DNA from: Microbacterium nanhaiense
GTDB lineage: Bacteria; Actinomycetota; Actinomycetes; Actinomycetales; Microbacteriaceae
NCBI RefSeq assembly: GCF_014646015.1
Contig: NZ_BMMQ01000007.1
Coordinates: 62,001-126,000, forward strand
Direction: 5' to 3'
DNA: 64,000 nt
Positions within the stretch are counted from its first letter, which is position 1; every line of letters starts with the position of its first letter. Below the pieces are notes generated by a model that ran no database searches, was not told the origin of the DNA, and saw nothing but the letters and a program-made list of their open reading frames with translations. Below, piece after piece: positions 33,587 to 41,769 of the stretch. The translations under genes were made by a program, and so were the position numbers.

Positions 33587-34609
33587 ATGACTTCCGACGA
33601 CTCGTCTCGCGCAGCGACCCTCAACGACGTGGCGGCTCGTGCGCGCGTGTCAGCGGCGACGGCGTCAAAGGCACTCAACGGACGCTCCGACGTCGCGGCA
33701 GCAACGCGAACCCGGGTACTGGCAGCCGCAGAGGAACTCGGATTCACTCCCAACGCCGTCGCACGCGGGCTCACCGCGGGGCGCACGAGCACCGTGGGGC
33801 TGTTGACGAGCGACCTCGACGGACGGTTCGTTCTGCCGATCCTCATGGGTGCGGAAGATGCCTTTGGGGCCGGGCGGATCGACGTCTTCTTGTGCGATGC
33901 GCGGGGCGACGCCGTCCGCGAGCAGCACCATCTTCGGGCGCTACTGAGCCGCCGAGTGGACGGGATCATCGTCGTGGGCGATCGCACCGATCCGCGCCCC
34001 AGCCTGGGCCAGGCGATACCCGCACCCGTGGTGTACGCGTACGCTCCGTCGGACGACCCCCGGGATCTCTCGCTCACCCCGGACAACGTCGAGGGCGGCA
34101 GAGCCGCGATCCGGCACCTTCTCACCTGCGGCCGTCGCCGGGTCGCGCACATCGGTGGAGATCCGTCGTATGCGGCCGCGCGCGATCGCGTTCTGGGCGC
34201 GGAACTCGAGCTGCAGGATGCGGGCCTGTCGTTCGTCGCACCCCCGATGCTCGGCGAGTGGTCGGAGCACTGGGGCCGCGCGGCGGCGCGACTGCTCTTC
34301 GACCGCCATCCGGATATCGATGCGGTGTTCTGCGGATCGGATCAGATCGCGCGTGGCGTCCTCGATGCAGCTCGCGACCTGGGGCGCGACGTCCCTCGCG
34401 AGGTGTCGGTCATCGGATTCGATAACTGGGTCGTCCTGGCGGACAACGCCCAGCCCCGCCTTACCACCGTGGGGGCAGATTTCGAATCGCTCGGCCGCGC
34501 CGCCGCGCAGCATCTCTTCCGCGCATTCGATGACAACGCGGCCGAGAGCGGCGTCATCCACACCCCCGTACAGCTCTTCGTACGTGAGTCCACCATCCCC
34601 GTGAGCTGA
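33587..34609 (+). CDS. LacI-family regulator of the arabinan-type cluster
   Basis: This is 340 residues. Helix-turn-helix ATLNDVAARARVSAATASKA and hinge LNGRSDVAAATRTRVLAAAE, then the sensor domain with VGLLTSDLDGRFVLPILMGA, RRVDGIIVVGDR, RRVAHIGGD and VSVIGFDNWVVLADNAQPRL. An upstream in-frame start at 33437 would add 50 residues with no family match, so the ATG at 33587 is preferred. It is divergent from the ABC/GH127 operon, which it presumably represses in the absence of an arabino-oligosaccharide. A weak GGGGCG/CGCCCC hairpin follows the stop codon. Confidence 0.92.
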   Translation: MTSDDSSRAATLNDVAARARVSAATASKALNGRSDVAAATRTRVLAAAEELGFTPNAVARGLTAGRTSTVGLLTSDLDGRFVLPILMGAEDAFGAGRIDVFLCDARGDAVREQHHLRALLSRRVDGIIVVGDRTDPRPSLGQAIPAPVVYAYAPSDDPRDLSLTPDNVEGGRAAIRHLLTCGRRRVAHIGGDPSYAAARDRVLGAELELQDAGLSFVAPPMLGEWSEHWGRAAARLLFDRHPDIDAVFCGSDQIARGVLDAARDLGRDVPREVSVIGFDNWVVLADNAQPRLTTVGADFESLGRAAAQHLFRAFDDNAAESGVIHTPVQLFVRESTIPVS

Positions 34610-34615
34610 GGCGAC

Positions 34616-34631
34616 GGGGCGAATACGCCCC
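34616..34631 (+). terminator. Weak hairpin after the LacI gene
   Basis: GGGGCG, AATA loop, CGCCCC, starting 6 bases after the stop codon at 34609. No T-run follows. The rest of the gap to about 34820 shows no gene and no other clear signal. Confidence 0.4.
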
Positions 34632-34820
34632 GCGCGGGCGCGTTGCCCCTCACGAGACTCGGAAAAATCACGCATCTCGGGGACTCTGGGCGGATCCTTC
34701 CGACTTTCGTCATTTCTCCGAGATTGGCGCACGCCCGGCCCCTGCCCGGGCACGCAGGCTCGCGAATCCGAGCCCTCTTTATGCGTTCCCGATGAATAAC
34801 AGAAATATAACGAAACCGGC

Positions 34821-34848
34821 TTGCACCCCGTTACCTCGTCGTTATAGA
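34821..34848 (+). promoter_or_regulatory. Sigma-A-type promoter TTGCAC-N16-TATAGA
   Basis: TTGCAC (34821-34826) and TATAGA (34843-34848) are near-consensus boxes at 16-base spacing, unusually AT-rich for this genome. The predicted transcription start is about 34855. The first downstream gene starts at 34996, and a strong hairpin lies between, so the promoter most likely drives a short RNA. Confidence 0.65.
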
Positions 34849-34854
34849 GTCATG

Positions 34855-34960
34855 ACCACGGTGATCGTTTTGCTGTGGCGGTCACCGGCATGTGATTGCA
34901 GGACCTCTTGGTGCAAGGGACAAGAGCCCGGTCGGGGCACACTCCGACCGGGCTCTTCTG
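34855..34960 (+). ncRNA. Candidate small RNA of about 105 nt
   Basis: This is the interval from the predicted start to the end of a strong hairpin. Three stems can be drawn: CGGTGA/TCACCG early in the RNA, TTGCA/TGCAA in the middle (TTGCAGGACCTCTTGGTGCAA in outline), and the 14-bp terminal stem. It has no start codon with a ribosome site. I do not recognise it as a known family (it is not 6C, 4.5S, tmRNA or a riboswitch I know). Alternative: a 140-base leader of the MarR gene with an attenuator. Confidence 0.45.
34922..34957 (+). terminator. Perfect 14-bp terminator-like hairpin
   Basis: AAGAGCCCGGTCGG (34922-34935) and CCGACCGGGCTCTT (34944-34957) pair perfectly around an 8-base loop. TCTTCTGCATTCTC follows on the plus strand. 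This is 39 bases upstream of the MarR start, so it ends a transcript started at 34855 or attenuates MarR expression. Confidence 0.75.
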
Positions 34961-34980
34961 CATTCTCGCGACGGTATACG

Positions 34981-34998
34981 CATACACTCGAATGTATG
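34981..34998. promoter_or_regulatory. MarR operator overlapping the start codon
   Basis: CATACA-CTCGAA-TGTATG is a perfect inverted repeat whose right arm contains the ATG (34996-34998) of the MarR gene. A related TATACG lies just before. The position implies autoregulation by blocking RNA polymerase at the start of the gene. Confidence 0.6.
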
Positions 34999-35424
34999 TC
35001 TGATCGTCGTCTTGCCGTTGAGGCCTGGGAAAGTCTCTTCCGCGCGCAGCACGAGATCTTCGAGCGCTTCGCGGGCGACTTCGCCCGCGGCCCCCTGCAT
35101 CAGGGCGAATACGACGTGCTGCTCACCGTGACCCGCGCCCCCGACCACACCACCCGCTTGCGCGACATCACCAGCAACCTGCTCATCAGCCAGCCGAGCG
35201 TCTCGCGGCTCGTCGACCGGATGGTCGCGCGCGGCCTCGTCACGAAGTGTCCGGATCCGAACGACGGCCGCGGATCGCTCGTCACGGCAACGGAGAAGGG
35301 CGCGCGCGCCTTCCGCGAGGTCGCCATCGAGCACGGGCGCCACATCGCCGAGCGCATGTCGGTGCTCTCCAACGACGAGCTCGAACAGCTCACGGCATTG
35401 ACCAAGAAGCTCCGCGGCGCCTGA
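34996..35424 (+). CDS. MarR-family transcriptional regulator
   Basis: This is 142 residues. It has a winged helix with LHQGEYDVLLTVTRAPDHTT and RLRDITSNLLISQPSVSRLV (helix-turn-helix), then DRMVARGLVTKCPDPNDGRG (wing with the DxR/DGRG motif) and a dimerising C-terminal helix. Such proteins sense phenolics, oxidants or small acids. The ATG at 34996 begins MSDRRLAVEAWESLFRAQHE; an upstream frame has no family similarity. No obvious target gene is adjacent apart from its own promoter. A strong terminator at 35448-35485 separates it from ppc. Confidence 0.92.
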   Translation: MSDRRLAVEAWESLFRAQHEIFERFAGDFARGPLHQGEYDVLLTVTRAPDHTTRLRDITSNLLISQPSVSRLVDRMVARGLVTKCPDPNDGRGSLVTATEKGARAFREVAIEHGRHIAERMSVLSNDELEQLTALTKKLRGA

Positions 35425-35447
35425 CGGCGGCCGCGCCCGACGACAAC

Positions 35448-35485
35448 GCAGAACGCCCGTCTCCACGAGGAGACGGGCGTTCTGC
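35448..35485. terminator. Bidirectional terminator between marR and ppc
   Basis: GCAGAACGCCCGTCTCC (35448-35464) and its perfect complement GGAGACGGGCGTTCTGC (35469-35485) flank a 4-base ACGA loop. The two genes converge, so this 17-bp stem serves both strands. Confidence 0.88.
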
Positions 35486-35497
35486 GCCGGATCCGGA

Positions 35498-38167
35498 TCA
35501 GCCCGTGTTCTGCAGGCCAGCCGCGACGCCGGAGACGGCGAGCAGGAGAAGCCGCTGCACGTCCGGGTCGACCGGGGTGTCCTTCGGGTTGTCGCGGAGC
35601 GTGCGCAGGGCGCGCAGCTGCAGGAGCGAGAGCGCGTCGACGTAGGGGCTGCGCAGCTTGACCGCGCGCTGCAGCACCGGCTTGTTCGACAGCAGCCCGT
35701 CGCCGCCCACGATCTTCACGACCCACTCGCGCGTCAGCGCGAGCTCATCGGTCACGAGGCGGGCGAGGTCGTCGCGGTCGCCGAGCGCGAGATACTCGCG
35801 GGCGATCCGGTCGTCGGTCTTCGCGAGGCTCATGCCGACGTTGTCGATCATGGTGCGGAACAGCGGCCACTCGGCGTAGGCCTTCTGCAGCTGATCGAGA
35901 TCGCCGATCTCCGCCAGAGCCGTGCCGAGGCCGTACCACCCGGCGAGGTTGATGCGGGCCTGCGTCCACGCGAACACCCACGGGATGGCCCGGAGATCCT
36001 CGAGAGACTCGACCGAGAGGCCGCGGCGCGCGGGGCGGGAGCCGAGGGCGAGCAGGCCGACCTCTTCCATGGGCGTCACGGTCGCGAACCAGGGCGCGAA
36101 GCCATCGGCCTTAACGAGTTCGAAGAAACGGGCGCGCGAGGTGGCCTCCATGCGCGCCGCGATGTCGGCGAAGCGCTCCGCCGCACCGCGGTTCGTCTCC
36201 TCGTTCGAGGGCGCCGATGCCGTCAGGATCGCCGCGGCCACCTGGTCGATGTGGCGCTGCGCGATGTCGGGGTCGCCGTAGCGGGCGAAAATGACCTCGC
36301 CCTGCTCCGTGAGCTTGAAGCGGCCGTCGACCGAGTGCGGCGGCTGGGCAAGGATCGCGCTGTTGGCGGGCCCGCCGCCGCGGCCGAGGGCACCGCCGCG
36401 GCCGTGGAACAGCGTCAGCTCGATGTGCTGCTCCTGCGCCCACTGCGCGATCTTGGCCTGAGCCTCGTACAGGGCGAGCGTCGCCGCGACCGGGCCGACG
36501 TCCTTAGACGAGTCCGAGTAGCCGAGCATGACCTCGAGCTTGCGACCGGTCTCGTCGAGACGCGCGGCGAAGGCCGGGTGCTCGACGATCTCCGCGAGGA
36601 TCCCGGGGGCCGCCTGCAGGTCGTCGAAGGTCTCGAAGAGCGGGATCACGTCGAGCACGGGCGGCGTGCCGTCCTCACCCACGGCGTAGCGCGCGAGGCG
36701 GTGCACGTTCGCGAGGTCCTCCGCCGACTGCGTGAACGACACGATGTAGCGGCCCGCGGCCCGCGCGCCGAAGCGCTCCTGCACGTGGGCGATCGAGCGG
36801 AACACGTCGAGCACCTCGACGGTCTGTTCGCTCTGCGGCTCACCGGCGTCGAGCTCGGCGAGGACCTTGCGGTGCACGGCGGAGTGCTGGCGCACCTCGA
36901 GCTCAGCGAGGTGGAAGCCGAAGGTCTGCACCTGCCAGATGAAGTCCTGCAGGGCGCCGTACGCGTGGCGGACGGCACCCGCCTCGACGAGCGAGCTCTG
37001 CACGACCCGCAGATCGGCGAGCAGCTCCTCGGGGGCACGGTAGGCCAGGTCGGCGTTGCGGGTGCGGGTCGCCTGGATCTTCCGCGCGAGCATGAGGACG
37101 ACCGCGCGGTGCAGCTCGTTCGGGGACCGCTTCTCGACCTCGGCCGCCGCGTCCTCGTCATCGCTGCGCAGGCGCGTCCACAGCTGCTGGAGCGCGGCGC
37201 TCGGCGGCGTCGACTCGCGGCCGAGGGTCAGCCCGCGGCCGACCTCGACGGCGGCGCCCTCGAGGCGACTCAGCACGTGCTCGCTCGCGATTCCGGCGGC
37301 CTTTCGGCTGACCTTCGCGGTCACGAACGGGTTGCCGTCGCGATCACCGCCGACCCACGTTCCCACGCGCACGAAGGGCTTCACGACCGGCTCGGCCAGG
37401 CCCGCGGAGCGGCGCTGCAAGGCATCATCGATGTTGCGATAGACCTCGGGCACCGAGGTGAAGAGCGTGTCATCGAAGACCGCCATGATGTTGCGCACCT
37501 CATCGACCGGCGTCGGCTTGTCGCGACGGATCGGCGAGGTGCGCCAGAGGGCGTCGATCTCTTCGAGCATGTGGCGCTGCGTCCGGCGCTCGGCGGCACC
37601 GCCGCGCGGGCCCGCAGCGAGCTCGTCGACGAGGGTCGTCAGCCGGCGGATGCTCGTCGAGATCGCGCGGCGGCGCGCCTCAGTCGGGTGCGCGGTGAAG
37701 ACGGGGTGGAAGACGAGGCCGTCGAGGCGCTCCTTCGCCGCATCCGGCCCGATCTCATCGACGAGGGCGGCGTAGGCGCCGGCAACCGTCCCGCGCGAGT
37801 CGCGCGTCGAGACGCCGTCGCGGGCGCGCAGGGCGCGAACGCGCTGACGCTCCTCGGCGAGGTTCACGAGGTGGAAATACACGGTGAACGCGCGCGCGAC
37901 CTCGTCCGCGCGCTTCAGGTCGAACGACTCGACGATCTGCACGGCACGATCGAACGCGTCCGAATTCGGGCTCGTGTACGCCTCGATGGTCGCGGCGCGC
38001 AGGCGCTCGACGTCCTCGAACAGCCCTTCGGAGCCGCTCTCGACCAGGACATGGCCGAGCAAGCGACCGAGGAGGCGCACGTCGGCGCGCATCGCGTCCG
38101 GGATCTCCTGCTCGGCCTCGAGACGGCCGACGACGTCGAGAACCTCGGTGGGAGTGGGGTTGTGCAT
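35498..38167 (-). CDS. ppc: Phosphoenolpyruvate carboxylase
   Basis: This is 889 residues, full length. Catalytic and binding motifs: FTAHPTEARRRAIST (catalytic His), VGTWVGGDRDGNPFVTA, MLGYSDSSKDVGPVAA, LTLFHGRGGALGRGGGP, IPWVFAWTQARINLAGWYG, and the invariant C-terminal QNTG. It carboxylates PEP to oxaloacetate, the anaplerotic step of central metabolism. It is monocistronic. GGATCC hexamers are nearly absent from this highly conserved gene. No frame disruption is seen. Confidence 0.97.
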   Translation of the reverse strand: MHNPTPTEVLDVVGRLEAEQEIPDAMRADVRLLGRLLGHVLVESGSEGLFEDVERLRAATIEAYTSPNSDAFDRAVQIVESFDLKRADEVARAFTVYFHLVNLAEERQRVRALRARDGVSTRDSRGTVAGAYAALVDEIGPDAAKERLDGLVFHPVFTAHPTEARRRAISTSIRRLTTLVDELAAGPRGGAAERRTQRHMLEEIDALWRTSPIRRDKPTPVDEVRNIMAVFDDTLFTSVPEVYRNIDDALQRRSAGLAEPVVKPFVRVGTWVGGDRDGNPFVTAKVSRKAAGIASEHVLSRLEGAAVEVGRGLTLGRESTPPSAALQQLWTRLRSDDEDAAAEVEKRSPNELHRAVVLMLARKIQATRTRNADLAYRAPEELLADLRVVQSSLVEAGAVRHAYGALQDFIWQVQTFGFHLAELEVRQHSAVHRKVLAELDAGEPQSEQTVEVLDVFRSIAHVQERFGARAAGRYIVSFTQSAEDLANVHRLARYAVGEDGTPPVLDVIPLFETFDDLQAAPGILAEIVEHPAFAARLDETGRKLEVMLGYSDSSKDVGPVAATLALYEAQAKIAQWAQEQHIELTLFHGRGGALGRGGGPANSAILAQPPHSVDGRFKLTEQGEVIFARYGDPDIAQRHIDQVAAAILTASAPSNEETNRGAAERFADIAARMEATSRARFFELVKADGFAPWFATVTPMEEVGLLALGSRPARRGLSVESLEDLRAIPWVFAWTQARINLAGWYGLGTALAEIGDLDQLQKAYAEWPLFRTMIDNVGMSLAKTDDRIAREYLALGDRDDLARLVTDELALTREWVVKIVGGDGLLSNKPVLQRAVKLRSPYVDALSLLQLRALRTLRDNPKDTPVDPDVQRLLLLAVSGVAAGLQNTG

Positions 38168-38212
38168 GCCTCCAAGGTAATGCTCGGAGGCCCAATCACC
38201 GAACTCGGGCCG

Positions 38213-39244
38213 TCAGAGTTCGACACGTGCCGAGTACGGGCCCGTGCTCGCCCGCACCCGAAGCACCGGCGCAAAGACCGACGGCTCGCGGCGTTCGGCC
38301 CCCTCGATCTCCTGCCGGAGGTCGCGCCACGCGCTGGCCCCGACCTCGCCGAGATCCACCGCCATCGTGGTCAGCGCGGGGCTCGAGTACTGGGCGAACG
38401 GAATGTTGTCGAAGCCGGCGACCGAGATGTCCTCGGGGACGCGGATCCCCTCCTCCGCGAGGCGCCCGATCAGGCCGAGCGCGACGAGGTCGTTGAACGC
38501 CATGACGGCGCTCGCGCCCGCGTCGCGGACGGCCTCCCACGAGCGATGCCCGTCATCGAAGCCGCTGCCCGTCGGGATCTCGACGATCTCGACGTCGGGG
38601 TGCGACGCCCGGTACTGCTCGAGCCCGCGCTGTCGGTCCTGGTTCGAGCGCGATTGCTCGGGGCCCGAGAGGAACGCGATGCGGGAGTGCCCGAGGGTGC
38701 GCAGGTGCTCCGCCAGCGTCTGGATCCCCGCCTCGTAGTCGACGCGGGCGACGACGGCGTTCTCGCCCGTCGTGCGGTTGATCACGGCGGCCGGGTGCAC
38801 GCGCATCAGCAGCGCGAGCAGCTCGGGCCGGGTCATGCGCGGCGCGATGAGCACGAGCGCGTCGGTGCGATGCCGGATGTCGAGCGCGACCGCCGCCTCG
38901 CCCTGCGGATCCTCGAGCGTGTCCGCCACGAGCACGCGGTAGCCATCGGCGGCGGCCGCGCGGTGCACCCCGCGGAGCACCTCGTGGTACATCGGGTTCG
39001 ACAGGTCCGGGACGACAACGCCGATCGTCTGGCTCGCGCCCAGCGACAGCGAGCGCGCCGTCTGACTGGGCACGTAGCCCACCTCTTTGATGATGTCGCG
39101 CACGCGCTGGGCAATGTCTTCGTTGACGGTCGAGAAGCCGTTGATCACGCGCGAGACGGTCGCGTTCGAGACGCCCGCGAGTCGGGCGATATCGGAGATG
39201 CGCATGGGACGCACGGGGTTCTTGCGAATGCGCTTGTTCCCCAT
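38213..39244 (-). CDS. LacI-family regulator of the pectin-type cluster
   Basis: This is 343 residues. DNA-binding: RISDIARLAGVSNATVSRVI and NGFSTVNEDIAQRVRDIIKE, followed by VGYVPSQTARSLSLGASQTI and the sensor domain IGVVVPDLSNPMYHEVLRGV, RIAFLSGPEQSRSN and VPEDISVAGFDNIPFAQYSS. The ATG at 39244 has GAGGAAG upstream; the longer frame to 39286 looks artificial. It is divergent from the pectin esterase gene. A near-operator there and two strong AGTAACCGGTTACT palindromes near 45 kb suggest that it regulates the whole 39-46 kb cluster. Confidence 0.92.
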   Translation of the reverse strand: MGNKRIRKNPVRPMRISDIARLAGVSNATVSRVINGFSTVNEDIAQRVRDIIKEVGYVPSQTARSLSLGASQTIGVVVPDLSNPMYHEVLRGVHRAAAADGYRVLVADTLEDPQGEAAVALDIRHRTDALVLIAPRMTRPELLALLMRVHPAAVINRTTGENAVVARVDYEAGIQTLAEHLRTLGHSRIAFLSGPEQSRSNQDRQRGLEQYRASHPDVEIVEIPTGSGFDDGHRSWEAVRDAGASAVMAFNDLVALGLIGRLAEEGIRVPEDISVAGFDNIPFAQYSSPALTTMAVDLGEVGASAWRDLRQEIEGAERREPSVFAPVLRVRASTGPYSARVEL

Positions 39245-39362
39245 GCGGCTTCCTCTCGTGCACCCCGACGACATCGATTGCATCATGCCCCGGTGGAACG
39301 CGCCGCGAGGCCCGCCGTCGACGTCGCTTCCGGGAGCGGTCTTCAGGCATCATCATAGATGG

Positions 39363-39379
39363 AAGAAACCGATTACTTA
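39363..39379. promoter_or_regulatory. Imperfect copy of the AACCGGTTACT operator
   Basis: The sequence AGAAACCGATTACTTA lies 13 bases before the esterase start and matches the palindromes at 45040 and 45117 at most core positions (AACCG-TTACT). It is a likely weaker LacI site in the promoter or leader of the esterase gene. Confidence 0.45.
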
Positions 39380-39391
39380 TGAGGAGCATCC

Positions 39392-40936
39392 ATGCCCCAC
39401 GTCGTCGAGGTCGGTAACGACGCCGACCTCCTGCCCTCCCTCTCCCTCGCGCTCGAAGACGAGTCGGCGACCGAGATCGTCCTCCATCCGGGCACCTACG
39501 TCGAACACGTCGTCGTCGCCCCGCGCAGCGCGCCCCTCCTGATCCGCTCGGCGAGCGGCGACCCGGCCGACGTCGTCATCTCCTTCGGCCTGCGCCAGGG
39601 CGACCGCGACCGCACGGGGATGCCCTTCGTGCAGGCGTGCGCGACGCTCACGATCGCCGCGGACGACGTGACGCTCCGCGGCATCACGGTCGAGAACACC
39701 TTCGACAAGCGGATCGATCCCGGCCTCCCCGACCAGCAGGCGCTCGCCCTGCGCACCCTCGGCGACCGGATCCTCGTCGACGGCTGCCGCCTCCTGGGCC
39801 AGCAGGACACGGTGCTGCTCGATGCGCCGAGCTTCGCGGCCGTGCGCCGCGTGCACCTGCGCGACTGCCTCATCACGGGCGACGTCGACTTCGTCTACGG
39901 CCGCGCGACCGCCCTCATCGAGGGCGGCGAGATCCGCAGCGTCGGCCCGGGCTACGTCGCGGCGCCGTCGACGGCGATCGAGAACGAGCGCGGTTTCCTG
40001 TTCTGGGGCGTGCGGCTGACGAGCGAGGGACTGGAGGCGGGATCCGTGCACCTCGGCCGCCCCTGGCACCCGGGTGGCAAGCCCGACGCGATCGGGCAGG
40101 CGATCTTCGCCCGCTGCGAGCTCGGCGAGCACATCTCCCCGGATCCGTGGACCGAGATGGGCGGCTTCGCGTGGGAGGACGCCCGCCTCGCGGAGTTCGA
40201 GAACACCGGACCCGGCGCCCACGGCGCGGGCCCGCAGCTCGACGCGGCCCCGGATCCGGCCGCCTGGCTGGCGGTGCCGGAGCCCGCGGGCGAGCCGCGC
40301 GTGATCGTCATCTCGGACTCGACCGCGAGCCCCTACCCGCCCGAGCGCGCGCCGCGCGCGGGCTGGGCGGAGCACCTGAGCGAGGTCACCGGCCTCGAGA
40401 CGATCAACCGCGCGATCTCCGGCGCGAGCACGAGGAGCTTCATCGACGAGGGCTGGTGGGACCTCGCGCTCGCGGATCTCCGCGCCGGCGACATCCTCGC
40501 GATCGGCTTCGGGCACAACGATCCGAAGCCCGATCACCGCTTTGCGGATCCGTTCACGGCCCACCCCGCGAACCTGCGACGCTTCATCGTGGCCGCGCGC
40601 TCGCGCGGCGCGACGCCCGTGCTGCTCACGCCCGTGGAGCGGCGCTCCTTCGAGGGCGGGCGCCTGCGCCCCTCGCACGGCGGATACCCGCAGGCGGTGC
40701 GCACGCTCGCACGGGAGGAGGGCGTCGCGCTGATCGACCTCGCGCGCTCCTCCGCGGCCCGCTGGCAGGAGCTCGGCGAGGACGCAACCCGCGAGTTGTT
40801 CATGTGGGTCGAGCCGGGCGCCTACCCGTACTACCCCGACGGCGAGCGCGACGACACGCACTTCTCCCACACGGGCGCCCGCGTCGTCGCGGAGCTGGTT
40901 GCGGACGGTCTGCGGGGGCTCGGGCTGCTCGCCTGA
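39392..40936 (+). CDS. Fusion of pectin methylesterase (CE8) and SGNH/GDSL acetylesterase
   Basis: This is 514 residues with no signal peptide, so apparently cytosolic. Residues about 1-290 form a pectinesterase beta-helix: GQQDT (136-140, catalytic Asp139), GDVDFVYGRA (164-173, catalytic Asp166) and LGRPW (221-225). Residues about 302-514 are an SGNH hydrolase like rhamnogalacturonan acetylesterase: VISDSTAS with Ser310, GAST (344-347), GHND (374-377) and DDTHFS with Asp487/His490. Both active sites look complete. It should remove methyl and acetyl groups from imported pectin oligomers. AGGAG precedes the ATG. It is divergent from the LacI gene. Confidence 0.9.
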   Translation: MPHVVEVGNDADLLPSLSLALEDESATEIVLHPGTYVEHVVVAPRSAPLLIRSASGDPADVVISFGLRQGDRDRTGMPFVQACATLTIAADDVTLRGITVENTFDKRIDPGLPDQQALALRTLGDRILVDGCRLLGQQDTVLLDAPSFAAVRRVHLRDCLITGDVDFVYGRATALIEGGEIRSVGPGYVAAPSTAIENERGFLFWGVRLTSEGLEAGSVHLGRPWHPGGKPDAIGQAIFARCELGEHISPDPWTEMGGFAWEDARLAEFENTGPGAHGAGPQLDAAPDPAAWLAVPEPAGEPRVIVISDSTASPYPPERAPRAGWAEHLSEVTGLETINRAISGASTRSFIDEGWWDLALADLRAGDILAIGFGHNDPKPDHRFADPFTAHPANLRRFIVAARSRGATPVLLTPVERRSFEGGRLRPSHGGYPQAVRTLAREEGVALIDLARSSAARWQELGEDATRELFMWVEPGAYPYYPDGERDDTHFSHTGARVVAELVADGLRGLGLLA

Positions 40937-40938
40937 AC

Positions 40939-40981
40939 GCCCAGGGGGCGGGCGCGCTCGTTGCGCGTCCGCCCCCTGGGC
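40939..40981. terminator. Bidirectional terminator between convergent esterase genes
   Basis: GCCCAGGGGGCGG (40939-40951) pairs with CCGCCCCCTGGGC (40969-40981); inner GCGCGC/GCGCGT extends the stem around TCGTT. It serves both the fusion esterase (ending 40936) and the minus-strand SASA esterase (ending 40987). Confidence 0.85.
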
Positions 40982-40986
40982 CCCCG

Positions 40987-41769
40987 TCAGCCCACCAGTT
41001 CCCGGTAGGCCGCGAAGTAGTTCGCGCCGAGCAGCCGTTGCCCCTCCGCCGTGAGGTGGGTGGATCCGTCATTGACGTGCCCGAGCGGCGGCGCGTCGGC
41101 GAAGCCCGTGTTCGGGATCCGCTCGGGCAGCCGGCGCAGCGCGTCGCACACGCCCTGGTGGTCCGGGAAGGCGCGCAGGCGGTCACGCGGGAGCTGACCC
41201 GCGATGAACGGCGCATCCGCCGCCTCCGGGATCCGCCGCCGCAGCTCCGTGACGACGAGGTCGAGATCCGCCGCGTAGTCGGCCTCCTCGCGCCCGCCGT
41301 CGCTCTCACCCTGGTGCCACAGCACGGCGGCGATCCGCGGGTCGCCGATCACCCCGACGCGCGGATCGTCGGCGGCGTCGAGCACGGCGGAGATCTGCGC
41401 GATCGCTGCGTCGAAGAGGTTCGGGGCGCCCTCCTTCTCGAACCCCGGCAGCCACACGCCGGCATAGCTGCCGTGGCCGCGCATGCCGGTGCCGCCCATC
41501 GTGATCGGCACGATGAGGATCCGGTCCTCGTCCGGCAGCGTCTCCGCGAGGTGCGAGGCGAAGGGCCCCGCCGGGCCCATGCCGCCCGGCGGGTGCGCGC
41601 CGATCGGCGCGAGCGGCTCGCGCGCCGGCACGATCCGGCCGGCGTCCGGCCCGGATCCCGGGAAGGTGAGGATCCGCGGGTCGCGCGCGTCGCGGCCGTC
41701 GGGCTCGAAATCGGTGTTCGATCCGTTGGCGTTCGACTGCCCGAGCAGCACGACGATGTGGGTCGTCAT
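40987..41769 (-). CDS. SASA-domain carbohydrate acetylesterase
   Basis: This is 260 residues. It begins MTTHIVVLLGQSNANGS, the block with nucleophile Ser (GQSN) of the sialate O-acetylesterase/DUF303 family, then GGTGMRGHGS, IAAVLWHQGESDGGREEADY (oxyanion region), and DGSTHLTAEGQRLLG near the C-terminus with the catalytic His (and Asp). There is no signal peptide, so it acts on an imported acetylated sugar. It overlaps the permease stop by 4 bases (ATGA) and is the last gene of the ABC operon. With the fused esterase nearby it supports use of acetylated pectin or xylan fragments. Confidence 0.88.
   Translation of the reverse strand: MTTHIVVLLGQSNANGSNTDFEPDGRDARDPRILTFPGSGPDAGRIVPAREPLAPIGAHPPGGMGPAGPFASHLAETLPDEDRILIVPITMGGTGMRGHGSYAGVWLPGFEKEGAPNLFDAAIAQISAVLDAADDPRVGVIGDPRIAAVLWHQGESDGGREEADYAADLDLVVTELRRRIPEAADAPFIAGQLPRDRLRAFPDHQGVCDALRRLPERIPNTGFADAPPLGHVNDGSTHLTAEGQRLLGANYFAAYRELVG

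Noticed and set aside
36251..39358. A plus-strand open frame of 1035 codons antisense to ppc and the LacI gene
   Set aside because: Its product is low-complexity Arg/Asp/Glu/Val-rich with no domain, as expected for a shadow frame in high-GC DNA; the opposite strand has clear ppc and LacI motifs.
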